A DNA stretch of 36,971 bases. Origin: an uncultured beta proteobacterium. Its GTDB lineage: Bacteria; Pseudomonadota; Gammaproteobacteria; Burkholderiales; Burkholderiaceae_C. The DNA lies in NCBI GenBank assembly GCA_903897925.1, contig CAIUDG010000039.1, forward strand, positions 1 through 36,971. The letters run 5' to 3'. The translations under genes and the position numbers were made by a program. Shown piece by piece: positions 16,578 to 23,880 of this stretch (position 1 is the first letter of the stretch; the number at the start of each line of letters is the position of its first letter). The notes beneath the pieces are model-generated. The model had not been told where the DNA came from, made no database searches, and saw nothing but the letters and a program-made list of their open reading frames with translations.

Positions 16578-18454
16578 TGCCCTTGGATGATGTGGCTGCG
16601 GAACTGCCGCTGCCCTTGCGTGGGCTGGATCTGGCCTTTGCCAACTTTCTGCAACAGGCACAAAGCAGCGCCAACCCGCAGCACGCCTTGCTTGCCGCCC
16701 TGACCAGTTACCAGTACGGACGCGGTCACGCGTGCCTGGACCTGGACTTGCTGGCCACGCAAGGGGCCAGCGCCCTGGGTTGGGACGGCAGTTTGCAGGC
16801 CCGGCTGCCACGCGATCTGGCGTGCGCCGCTGCCAGCCTGCCGTGGATCGCAGGCGCTGACAGTCCGCTGGTGTTGCAGGGGAGTCGCCTGTATTTGCGC
16901 CGCAACTGGAACGCCGAGCAATCGATTCGCGCGGCTATTGATGCGCGCTTGCAGCAGGTGTGCGCGGTGCCGGAAAATTTGCCGGACTTGCTGCACACCC
17001 TGTTCCCCGAACCGCCCGGCAGCGGCAGCGCAGTGCCGCAAGCGAAGGCGCCCGATTGGCAGAAAGTGGCTTGCGCCCTGGCCGCGCGCAAACGGCTGAC
17101 CCTGATCACCGGCGGGCCTGGCACCGGAAAAACCACCACCGTGGTGCGCCTGTTGGCACTGCTGGACGCAGCGGCAAGCCGCGCGGATTGCCCGCTGCGG
17201 GTGGCGCTGGCGGCGCCCACTGGCAAGGCGGCCGCACGTCTGGGGGAATCGATTGCCTCGGCGTTGCAGCAACTGCCGCCCGGCATGCGCCCGGCGACAC
17301 CGCCGCAAGCGGTGACTTTGCACAAGCTGCTGCAGGTCCATTCCAGTCCGTCGGGCGCGGCAGCACCGGCCCTGGCGGTGGATCTGGTGATCGTTGACGA
17401 GGCGTCCATGATCGATCTGGAAATGATGGAGCGCCTGCTCGCAGCAGTACCGCTGTCAGCCCAGCTGATTTTGCTGGGCGACAAAGACCAGCTGGCGTCG
17501 GTGGAGGCGGGTGCCGTGATGGCGCAGCTGTGCGAGGGAGCGCTGGCCGGAAATTACGCCGCCGACACCGTGGCCTGGGTGCGCTCCATGGCAGCGGCCG
17601 ACCTGGGGCCCTGGGCGGTGGCGCCCGCTACGCCCGAGGCCGCGACGGCCTTGGCCCAGCAAACTGTCATGCTGCGCCACAGTCGCCGCTTCAGGGACGA
17701 CAGTGGCATCGGCATTTGGGCCACGGCGGTGAATGCCGGCGACAGCCGCAGTGTCCGGGCGCTCTGGGGCAAGACGCCGGAATGGGCGCCAGGCGTTGCA
17801 GCGGTCGTCGACCGTTTGCCAGTGGCGCAGGCGCAGGACGCGCGCATTACTGCGCTGGTAAAGCACGGCTGGAGCGACTGGCTCGACACCCTGCAGGCCT
17901 TGGAGTCCGCTCCCTGCTCGGATGGCCAGGCTTGGCAAGCCCTGCAGGCGTTTGCCAGGTTTCAGTTGCTGTGTGCCGTGCGCGAGGGCGCCTGGGGGGT
18001 GGACCTGCTGAACCGGCGCATTGCCAAAGCCCTGGGTTTCAAAGACGCTGGCTGGTATGCCGGGCGGCCTGTCATGGTCACTCGCAATGACTACAACCTG
18101 GGCCTGATGAATGGCGACGTTGGACTGTGCCTGCCGCATGCCAAGGGATTGCGGGTGGCGTTTGCGGATGGCCAGGGCGGTATTCGCTGGGTCTTGCCCG
18201 CGCGCCTGGACGCGGTGGAAACCGTGTTCGCCATGACCGTGCACAAGTCGCAGGGGTCGGAGTTTGAACACGTCTGCCTGGTATTGCCGGAGCGGCCGGT
18301 GGCGGTACTGACCCGTGAGCTGCTGTACACCGGCATCACCCGCGCCAAGTCGCGTTTGTCACTGCTGGTGCCGCAGTCGGAGGTGTTGTTCCGGGCCGTC
18401 GACGCCAAGGTCTTGCGCAGTGGCGGTCTGGCGCAAAGCGCAGCCGCTGGCTAG
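16574..18454 (+). CDS. recD: RecD 5'-3' helicase subunit of exodeoxyribonuclease V
   Basis: RecD (626 residues) is the fast 5'-3' SF1B motor of RecBCD. Motif I is ITGGPGTGKTTT (GGPGTGKT at 180-187). VIVDEASMIDL is motif II, LILLGDKDQLASVEAGAV motif III, and TVHKSQGSEFEHVCLVLPE with LLYTGITRAKSRLSLL forms the C-terminal helicase motifs. AGGAGG at 16561-16566 lies 7 bases before a GTG (16574) that overlaps the recB stop, and 10 bases before an adjacent ATG (16577). Either may be used. The operon order recC-recB-recD without an intervening ptr gene is usual outside enterics. There is no clear terminator after the stop. Confidence 0.96.
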   Translation: MMPLDDVAAELPLPLRGLDLAFANFLQQAQSSANPQHALLAALTSYQYGRGHACLDLDLLATQGASALGWDGSLQARLPRDLACAAASLPWIAGADSPLVLQGSRLYLRRNWNAEQSIRAAIDARLQQVCAVPENLPDLLHTLFPEPPGSGSAVPQAKAPDWQKVACALAARKRLTLITGGPGTGKTTTVVRLLALLDAAASRADCPLRVALAAPTGKAAARLGESIASALQQLPPGMRPATPPQAVTLHKLLQVHSSPSGAAAPALAVDLVIVDEASMIDLEMMERLLAAVPLSAQLILLGDKDQLASVEAGAVMAQLCEGALAGNYAADTVAWVRSMAAADLGPWAVAPATPEAATALAQQTVMLRHSRRFRDDSGIGIWATAVNAGDSRSVRALWGKTPEWAPGVAAVVDRLPVAQAQDARITALVKHGWSDWLDTLQALESAPCSDGQAWQALQAFARFQLLCAVREGAWGVDLLNRRIAKALGFKDAGWYAGRPVMVTRNDYNLGLMNGDVGLCLPHAKGLRVAFADGQGGIRWVLPARLDAVETVFAMTVHKSQGSEFEHVCLVLPERPVAVLTRELLYTGITRAKSRLSLLVPQSEVLFRAVDAKVLRSGGLAQSAAAG

Positions 18455-18488
18455 GCGCCTCCAGGGGGGGCAGGGCGGTGGCGCTGGC

Positions 18489-18956
18489 CTACTTGGTTTC
18501 CAGCGCTCGCGCAGCGGCGTCCGTCGGTGCTGCAGCCGGCGCTGGCATCAAATAGGCCATGGCCGCCGGCTTTGACAAGCCAAAGGCCAGATTCACCGGC
18601 ATGCCGTCACTGCTTCCGTAGGCAAAGCCACGCGTTTCGGACAGCAGTGTGAACTTCAGCGCGGCGGCGGTGCCATCATTGCAGCGCAGGTCGATTTCGC
18701 CGCTGTTGGTGCCGGTATAGCGCAGCGTTCCGTTGCATGCGGTGACCGTGCCCTCGCCGTCATTGAAGGCCACGCGGCCGCTGCGCCCGGGTGTCAGATA
18801 GACCTTGCCCTCAAGCATCTGACCATGGACCAACAGATAGCCGCTGGCCGAGCTTTCGACCAGGTACATACCGAGGTCGTTGACGCTGGCGCAGCCCGCC
18901 AGACTGAGCAAAGCGCAAAGCATTAGGCTGCGCCGGAAAATATTCTTTATTTGCAT
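18489..18956 (-). CDS. Small predicted lipoprotein of unknown function
   Basis: This 155-residue protein begins with basic residues and a hydrophobic stretch ending in the lipobox LAGC. Cys22 is the predicted lipidation site, so the mature protein should sit in the cell envelope. After C-A-S, which carries no Asp at +2, outer membrane sorting is expected. The middle part is glycine- and beta-rich (GRVAFNDGEGTVTACNGTLRYTGTNSGEIDLRCNDG) with two cysteines that could form a disulfide. The C-terminal tail is Ala/Pro-rich. I do not recognise the family. It is convergent with recD (34 bp) and divergent from the PilZ gene (116 bp). Confidence 0.8.
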   Translation of the reverse strand: MQIKNIFRRSLMLCALLSLAGCASVNDLGMYLVESSASGYLLVHGQMLEGKVYLTPGRSGRVAFNDGEGTVTACNGTLRYTGTNSGEIDLRCNDGTAAALKFTLLSETRGFAYGSSDGMPVNLAFGLSKPAAMAYLMPAPAAAPTDAAARALETK

Positions 18957-19072
18957 GGCTATCTTTCTGTTGCTGCGCGGGCAATGGTCTGGCTATCGGC
19001 AGCGGTGTAACATCTTAGCCAATTCCAATCAATAGCAGCATATGACCTCTTGCTACGCTTTTCCCCTGCACC

Positions 19073-19750
19073 ATGAGCGACGTAGATAGCACGGCCGACG
19101 AAGTCAATCGACTCCAGCTCAAGTCGCTGGGCCTGAAGCCCGGCATGGCGCTGCAAACCCGGCGTTTGGTGGACGGTGCCAGCAAGGTGGAATCGCAGTA
19201 TTTTGGTGCCATCGAAGGCAAAGGCGTGATGGTCGGTCCGCTCGGCCCCGAGGGCAGCAAGACCGAGCTGGAAGACGGCGATATCTGCGTGGTGCGTGGT
19301 TTCACCGGGCAGTACGAATACTCCTTTCTGTCGAAGGTTCTGCAAACTTTTGAAAAGCCGTTTGCCTATGCCATGCTGGCCTATCCAGCGCGCGTCGACG
19401 CGCGCCTGGTGCGCAAGTCGATGCGCACCAAGGTGTCCTGGCCGTGCACGATTCAGGTGTTGGACGTCAACGCCGCACCACAGCCGGTGACCCTGGTGGA
19501 CCTGAGCATGAGTGGCGCGATGATCAAGGCGCCGAGCGCGCTGGCCGCGATTGGCAGCAGCTTGCGGCTCACCCTGTCAGCGCAATTTGAGCAGACACCG
19601 ATGGACCTGGTGGTGATGGCCAAGATCTGCCATAACAACCGCGCAAGCTATGACGACAGTTATTTTGTTGGCATGGCGTTTATCGGACTGAGCGCGCAAG
19701 ACAAGCTGGTGCTGCAGTACATCACCAACGTAGCACCGGCCACACCCTGA
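19073..19750 (+). CDS. YcgR-like PilZ-domain c-di-GMP receptor
   Basis: This 225-residue cytoplasmic protein has an N-terminal YcgR/PilZN-like beta domain (about 15-105) followed by a PilZ domain (about 112-220). The c-di-GMP binding signature is complete: RKSMR (R114, R118) as RxxxR and DLSMSG (D143, S145, G148) as DxSxxG. Proteins of this type act as flagellar brakes or as regulators of surface behaviour when c-di-GMP rises. The following gene encodes a flagellar-rod-like peptide on the opposite strand, which loosely fits a motility role. No strong Shine-Dalgarno precedes the ATG. Target unknown. Confidence 0.9.
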   Translation: MSDVDSTADEVNRLQLKSLGLKPGMALQTRRLVDGASKVESQYFGAIEGKGVMVGPLGPEGSKTELEDGDICVVRGFTGQYEYSFLSKVLQTFEKPFAYAMLAYPARVDARLVRKSMRTKVSWPCTIQVLDVNAAPQPVTLVDLSMSGAMIKAPSALAAIGSSLRLTLSAQFEQTPMDLVVMAKICHNNRASYDDSYFVGMAFIGLSAQDKLVLQYITNVAPATP

Positions 19751-19780
19751 CCGCGAAGTAATGTTGCGGGGCTGAGCAGC

Positions 19781-20080
19781 TCAGGCAGTTTTGTCGAGCA
19801 GGGTGCCAGTCATGGCATTGGCGGTTTTGAATACCGCGAGGTTGGCCAGAAACTGGTTTTTGGCCTGCAGCTGCGTGACGACATCGGTTTCCAGTGCCGG
19901 ACCGGCCTGGGGCGCGAGCCCGACAGTGGTGCTGACACCGCCCCCCGATTGCGCGCTTTGTGCCACCACGCGGCGCTGGTAGGCCGGCGTCTGCGCATTG
20001 GCAATATTGCTGGCGGAGGTGTTCAGCAGCGTTTGCGCGGCCTGCATGCCGGACAAGGAAATCGAGGAAAGGGACGTCAT
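19781..20080 (-). CDS. Miniature flagellar rod-like protein
   Basis: This 99-residue protein joins the two conserved ends of flagellar rod/hook proteins with almost nothing between. Its N-terminus (SLSGMQAAQTLLNTSASNIANAQTPAYQRR) matches the flagellar basal-body rod motif, including the ASNIANAxTPAY signature. Its C-terminus (ETDVVTQLQAKNQFLANLAVFKTANAMTGTLLD) resembles the C-terminal helix of the same family (V-x-x-Q-A-x-x-x-Y/F-x-A-N-x-x-V-x-K-T-x-x-x-M). The central domain of FlgB, FlgC or FlgE is replaced by about 25 residues. The reading frame extends upstream to 20173, but the ATG at 20080 has AGGTG five bases before it and begins the family motif. No other flagellar gene is in the window. 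It may be a real orphan axial-like protein or a deletion derivative. Confidence 0.8.
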   Translation of the reverse strand: MTSLSSISLSGMQAAQTLLNTSASNIANAQTPAYQRRVVAQSAQSGGGVSTTVGLAPQAGPALETDVVTQLQAKNQFLANLAVFKTANAMTGTLLDKTA

Positions 20081-20212
20081 GGATGCACCTGGGGTTTGCA
20101 CGAAGCGAGGGCTATTGGGCGCCAAAACACACAAAAATGCAATCACCTGCGCACGGCTACGCTGCTTTCCCACTACACGATGGCTGGCGTTGCAATGCCG
20201 TATCCTCGGCCC

Positions 20213-21316
20213 ATGGAAAACACAGTCAATCCAAGCGGAGCTTCCGCATCTTCACCCATTGTCAACCTGGCTTTGCAGGGCGGTGGTTCGCACGGTGCGT
20301 TTACCTGGGGCGTTCTAGACGCCCTGCTGGCCGACGGTCGGATGCAGTTTGAGGGCATCAGCGGTACCAGTGCCGGCGCCATGAATGCGGTGGCCATGGC
20401 CTATGGCTACAACGATGCGCTGGCGAAAAATCAGGCCGACCCGCGTGAGCGTGCGCGTGAGTCTTTGGCTTCATTCTGGAATGGCGTGGTCGAGATGGGC
20501 GAAGTGGCGCAACCCCAGTCCGCAATGTATAACGTGCTGTTCAATGCGTCGGGCATGGCCGCATCGCCGGCGGCTAGCTGGCTCAACGCCATGGCCACCG
20601 AATGGTCGCATGCCTTGTCGCCTTACGCGCTCAATCCTCTGGATATCAATCCCTTGCGCAACTTTCTGCAGCAGCAGATCGATTTTGAGGCCTTGTTGCA
20701 TGACAAGGGCATCAAGGTATTTGTCGTTGCCACCCACGTTGCCAGCGGGCAAGCCGAGGTGTTTTGGGGCAAACGCCTGACCGCCGATGCAGTGATGGCC
20801 TCGGCCTGTCTGCCGCAGGCGTTCCAGGCGGTGCAGATTGAAGGGGAGTATTACTGGGATGGTGGATATTCCGGCAACCCGGCGATTCATCCACTGATCT
20901 ACAACTGCCAGGCGTGCGACGTGTTGCTGGTGCAGATCAATCCGATCCGGCGCAATGCCGTGCCCACCACCAGCGCGCAAATCATGGACCGGATCAATGA
21001 GCTCACTTTCAATGCCGGCCTGATTTCGGAAATGCGCGCGATCGACTTTGTGTCCCGGCTGCTGGCCGAGGGCAAGCTGGACCCCCAGCGCTACAAAAAT
21101 GTACTGCTGCACCGTATCGATGGTGGTGAGGCACTCGACGGCTACGCCGCGTCCACCAAAGTGTCGACCAACGGCGTGTTGATTCGTGCCCTGCGTGATT
21201 TGGGCGTGGCCCATGCCCAAGAGTGGCTGGACAAAAAATTCCATGCCCTGGGCCAGCACAGCTCTATCCACATCAAGCACGACTATCTGGACAGCCTGCG
21301 CGTGCCGGTGAAATAG
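20213..21316 (+). CDS. Patatin-like phospholipase
   Basis: This 367-residue serine hydrolase of the patatin/RssA family probably cleaves ester bonds of membrane lipids. The catalytic elements are complete: oxyanion-hole GGGSHG at 23-28, nucleophile elbow GTSAG at 51-55 (Ser53), and the catalytic Asp of DGG at residue 216 (YYWDGGYSGNP). No signal peptide is visible. The frame is open upstream to 19949. The ATG at 20213 leaves a short N-terminus before LALQGGG, but ATGs at 20180 and 20195 are possible because none has a clear ribosome-binding site. It ends 17 bp from the convergent pyrD. Substrate cannot be told from sequence. Confidence 0.92.
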   Translation: MENTVNPSGASASSPIVNLALQGGGSHGAFTWGVLDALLADGRMQFEGISGTSAGAMNAVAMAYGYNDALAKNQADPRERARESLASFWNGVVEMGEVAQPQSAMYNVLFNASGMAASPAASWLNAMATEWSHALSPYALNPLDINPLRNFLQQQIDFEALLHDKGIKVFVVATHVASGQAEVFWGKRLTADAVMASACLPQAFQAVQIEGEYYWDGGYSGNPAIHPLIYNCQACDVLLVQINPIRRNAVPTTSAQIMDRINELTFNAGLISEMRAIDFVSRLLAEGKLDPQRYKNVLLHRIDGGEALDGYAASTKVSTNGVLIRALRDLGVAHAQEWLDKKFHALGQHSSIHIKHDYLDSLRVPVK

Positions 21317-21333
21317 CCGGGCGCAGCGGTGCT

Positions 21334-22437
21334 TTAGCCGGCGGCGTGCTGGCGAATCGCCAACGCCGCTTCGCGGACCAGCGCCGGGCCACGGTAAATC
21401 AGGCCGGTATAGATCTGCACCGCGTCGGCGCCAGCGCGAATTTTGGATACCGCATCGGCACCGCTGAGAACGCCGCCGACACCAATAATGGGAAATTGTG
21501 CGCCCAGGGCGGCGCGCAGGCGGGCAATGACCTGGTTGCTCATTTCCAGCACCGGAGCGCCCGACAGCCCCCCGGTTTCCTCGGCGTGGGGCAGGCCATG
21601 CACAGCGTCGCGGCTCAGGGTGGTGTTGGTGGCGATCACGCCCCAGGCATTGTTGACCTTGCCGCCGCTGTCGCAGCCATAGCGCTTGAGGGTAGCGGCG
21701 ATCACTTCGATTTGTTCAGCGTCCAGGTCCGGGGCGATTTTCAGGAAGATGGGCTTTTGGCTGCCGTGCAACTGGGCCAGGCGTTCGCGCCGCTCACCGA
21801 TGGCGCCGAGCAGCGCGTCCAGCGCCGCATCGCTTTGCAGCGAACGCAGGTTTTTGGTATTCGGGCTGCTGATGTTGACGGTGACATAGTCGGCGTGGGC
21901 ATAGACGCCGTCCAGGCAGCTAATGTAGTCCGCGGTGGCGTTTTCTATCGGCGTGGCGGCATTTTTTCCAATGTTGAGGCCCAGCAGCATGCGCGAAGGC
22001 TGTTGGCCCCGGGCGGACTGCTGCTCCTGGCGCAGCTTGCTGCGCTGCACGTTGGCAATGAAGGCCGCCAGGCCGTCGTTGTTAAAGCCCAGGCGATTGA
22101 TCAGTGCCTTGGCTTCGGGCAGGCGAAACATGCGCGGCTTGGGGTTGCCGGGCTGCGCCAGCGGTGTGACGGTGCCGACTTCGACAAAGCCGAAGCCCAT
22201 GGCACCGAGCCCGTCAATGCAGCGGGCGTTCTTGTCCAGCCCGGCAGCCATGCCGACCCGGTTCGGGAACACCAGTCCGGCCAGCGTGATGGGGTCGTCC
22301 ACGCGGGCACTGCAATAGCCCCACTTGAGTAGGTTGCCCTGGCTCGCCGCCAGCGAGGCCATGGTCAGCTCATGGGCGACCTCGGCGTCGAGTCGGAACA
22401 AAATAGGACGGGCCAGGCGGTAGGGGATAAGAGGCAT
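21334..22437 (-). CDS. pyrD: Dihydroorotate dehydrogenase, quinone-dependent (class 2)
   Basis: PyrD (367 residues) oxidises dihydroorotate to orotate in pyrimidine synthesis, passing electrons to the quinone pool at the inner membrane. It has the N-terminal amphipathic extension of class 2 enzymes ([22 protein letters not shown]), the FMN site [33 protein letters not shown], the catalytic [14 protein letters not shown] loop at about 188-201, and GLSGAPV and GVGGVLSG phosphate-binding loops. About ten extra residues occur near 138-148 compared with E. coli. The ATG at 22437 begins MPLIPYRL; the longer frame to 22530 would overlap rpiA and is rejected. It is divergent from rpiA, with 44 bp between the starts. 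Confidence 0.96.
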   Translation of the reverse strand: MPLIPYRLARPILFRLDAEVAHELTMASLAASQGNLLKWGYCSARVDDPITLAGLVFPNRVGMAAGLDKNARCIDGLGAMGFGFVEVGTVTPLAQPGNPKPRMFRLPEAKALINRLGFNNDGLAAFIANVQRSKLRQEQQSARGQQPSRMLLGLNIGKNAATPIENATADYISCLDGVYAHADYVTVNISSPNTKNLRSLQSDAALDALLGAIGERRERLAQLHGSQKPIFLKIAPDLDAEQIEVIAATLKRYGCDSGGKVNNAWGVIATNTTLSRDAVHGLPHAEETGGLSGAPVLEMSNQVIARLRAALGAQFPIIGVGGVLSGADAVSKIRAGADAVQIYTGLIYRGPALVREAALAIRQHAAG

Positions 22438-22481
22438 GGATAATTCTCGGAATATTTCAGTAACTCTGCCTATTTTCCCAG

Positions 22482-23195
22482 ATGACCCAAAGCACTTCCC
22501 CCAACAGCCCTGCCGCTGCACCCCTGACACAAGATGAACTGAAGACCCAGGTCGGTCTGGCCGCCTTGCGTTATGTGGTTCCCGGCGAAATCGTGGGTGT
22601 CGGCACTGGCTCCACCGTGAACAAATTCATCGATGCGCTGGCCACCATCAAGGACCAGATCAAAGGCGCAGTGTCGAGCTCACTGGCAAGTACCGAACGC
22701 CTGCAGGCTGCCGGTATCACGGTGTTTGATTCCAATGCCGTGCCCAGGCTGGCGGTGTATATCGATGGTGCCGACGAGATCGATGGCGGCGGCAACATGG
22801 TGAAAGGCGGAGGCGCTGCACTGACCCGGGAAAAAATTGTGGCGGCCCAGTCGGAGCGCTTTGTCTGCATTGCCGACGAATCCAAACTGGTGGAAAAACT
22901 GGGCAAGTTCCCGTTGCCGGTGGAAGTGATTCCGATGGCGACCGAGCGCATCATTGCGCAGTTCGCCGCCAAGGGGGGGCAAGGCAAGATTCGCCTGCGC
23001 GATGGTCAGCCGCTGGTGACCGACAACGGCCAGTACATTGTGGACGTGACAGGTTTGGAAATCAGCGACCCGCTGGCCTTTGAAGCCGAAGTCAGCCAGT
23101 GGCCAGGGGTTGTGACGGTGGGGGTGTTTGCGTTTCAACGCGCCCAGGTCTGCCTGCTGGGTACCAGCAGCGGCGTTCGTACGCTGACCTTCTAA
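22482..23195 (+). CDS. rpiA: Ribose-5-phosphate isomerase A
   Basis: RpiA (237 residues) interconverts ribose 5-phosphate and ribulose 5-phosphate in the pentose phosphate pathway. Motifs are [21 protein letters not shown] and [17 protein letters not shown]95, D98, K108 and E117 match the E. coli active-site residues D81, D84, K94 and E103 with a constant offset. The N-terminus has about 14 extra residues ([14 protein letters not shown]). It is divergent from pyrD, with both promoters squeezed into or beside a 44-bp gap, and convergent with the next gene. Confidence 0.97.
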   Translation: MTQSTSPNSPAAAPLTQDELKTQVGLAALRYVVPGEIVGVGTGSTVNKFIDALATIKDQIKGAVSSSLASTERLQAAGITVFDSNAVPRLAVYIDGADEIDGGGNMVKGGGAALTREKIVAAQSERFVCIADESKLVEKLGKFPLPVEVIPMATERIIAQFAAKGGQGKIRLRDGQPLVTDNGQYIVDVTGLEISDPLAFEAEVSQWPGVVTVGVFAFQRAQVCLLGTSSGVRTLTF

Positions 23196-23213
23196 GGCCT
23201 GGGCTGGCGCAAA

Positions 23214-23852
23214 TCAGAACTGAATTCCGGCCGGATTGCTCGGACTGGGGCCGGCGTTGGGCTCCACGGGCTGCGGATTGTTGTCCGGCGCGCTGGGGGC
23301 CGGCGTCGGAATGGGCTTTTTGGCCGGGGCCAACGGCGTTGCCTTGCCATTTTTGTAGCCGGCGGGAAGCACCGAGTTGGGTGGATAGCCGGCGGCATCC
23401 AGCGTTTGCGTCCAGTCGGCTTGCGAAAAGCCCGTGAGGCGCTGACCGCCGACGACCAGCAGTGGCAAGGAGGACTCGCCGCTAATTCGCTGCAACGCGG
23501 CAGCGTCTTCAGCGGTTTTTACGGTGCGTTCCGAAAACGGGATGCCGCGCGCGCTCAGCAAAGCCCGCGCGTCGCCGCAGGGGGCACAGTCGGGACTGGT
23601 GTACAAGGTAACCGGAAAGCGCGACATGACTTGCTTGAGCTCGAATGGCAGTCCCGCATCGCCAGTTCCCGGGCTTGTGCTTCCAGCGCTGCCGCTTACT
23701 TTGCCAGCACTCTGGGCAGTGGGCGGCTTGTCCGAAAAAGTGAGCTTGCCGTCGGCCCCTATGACACGGTAGACGGGCTGGGCACCGGCACTGGCGCACA
23801 GGCCCAACACAGCGATGGCGATAGCGGCAGGCAAGGTTCCGGTTCGTTTCAT
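23214..23852 (-). CDS. Secreted DUF4124 protein with glutaredoxin-like domain
   Basis: This 212-residue protein has a Sec signal peptide (MKRTGTLPAAIAIAVLGLCASAGA, cleavage likely before QPVYR). A DUF4124 module follows (PVYRVIGADGKLTFSDKPP), then a glutaredoxin/thioredoxin-like domain with a CAPC motif (TLYTSPDCAPCGDARALLSARGIPFSERTV, SLPLLVVGG), and a Pro-rich C-terminal tail of about 45 residues. The domain layout suggests a periplasmic disulfide-active protein, but no substrate is known. An open frame extends upstream to 24065 into prlC; the ATG at 23852 is chosen because the signal peptide starts there, with GGAGAAG upstream. It lies 28 bp after prlC on the same strand. Confidence 0.88.
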   Translation of the reverse strand: MKRTGTLPAAIAIAVLGLCASAGAQPVYRVIGADGKLTFSDKPPTAQSAGKVSGSAGSTSPGTGDAGLPFELKQVMSRFPVTLYTSPDCAPCGDARALLSARGIPFSERTVKTAEDAAALQRISGESSLPLLVVGGQRLTGFSQADWTQTLDAAGYPPNSVLPAGYKNGKATPLAPAKKPIPTPAPSAPDNNPQPVEPNAGPSPSNPAGIQF

Positions 23853-23880
23853 GGCTGGCTTCTCCACAATTTCAAGCAGT

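Noticed and set aside
19772..19792. CTGAG-CAG-CTCAG hairpin followed by TTTT after the PilZ gene
   Set aside because: The stem is only five pairs, the T run is short and separated from the stem, and it overlaps the end of the mini rod gene; too weak to call a terminator.
19949..20212. N-terminal extension of the patatin-like gene
   Set aside because: The extension is antisense to the mini rod gene, has no signal sequence and lies outside the family domain.
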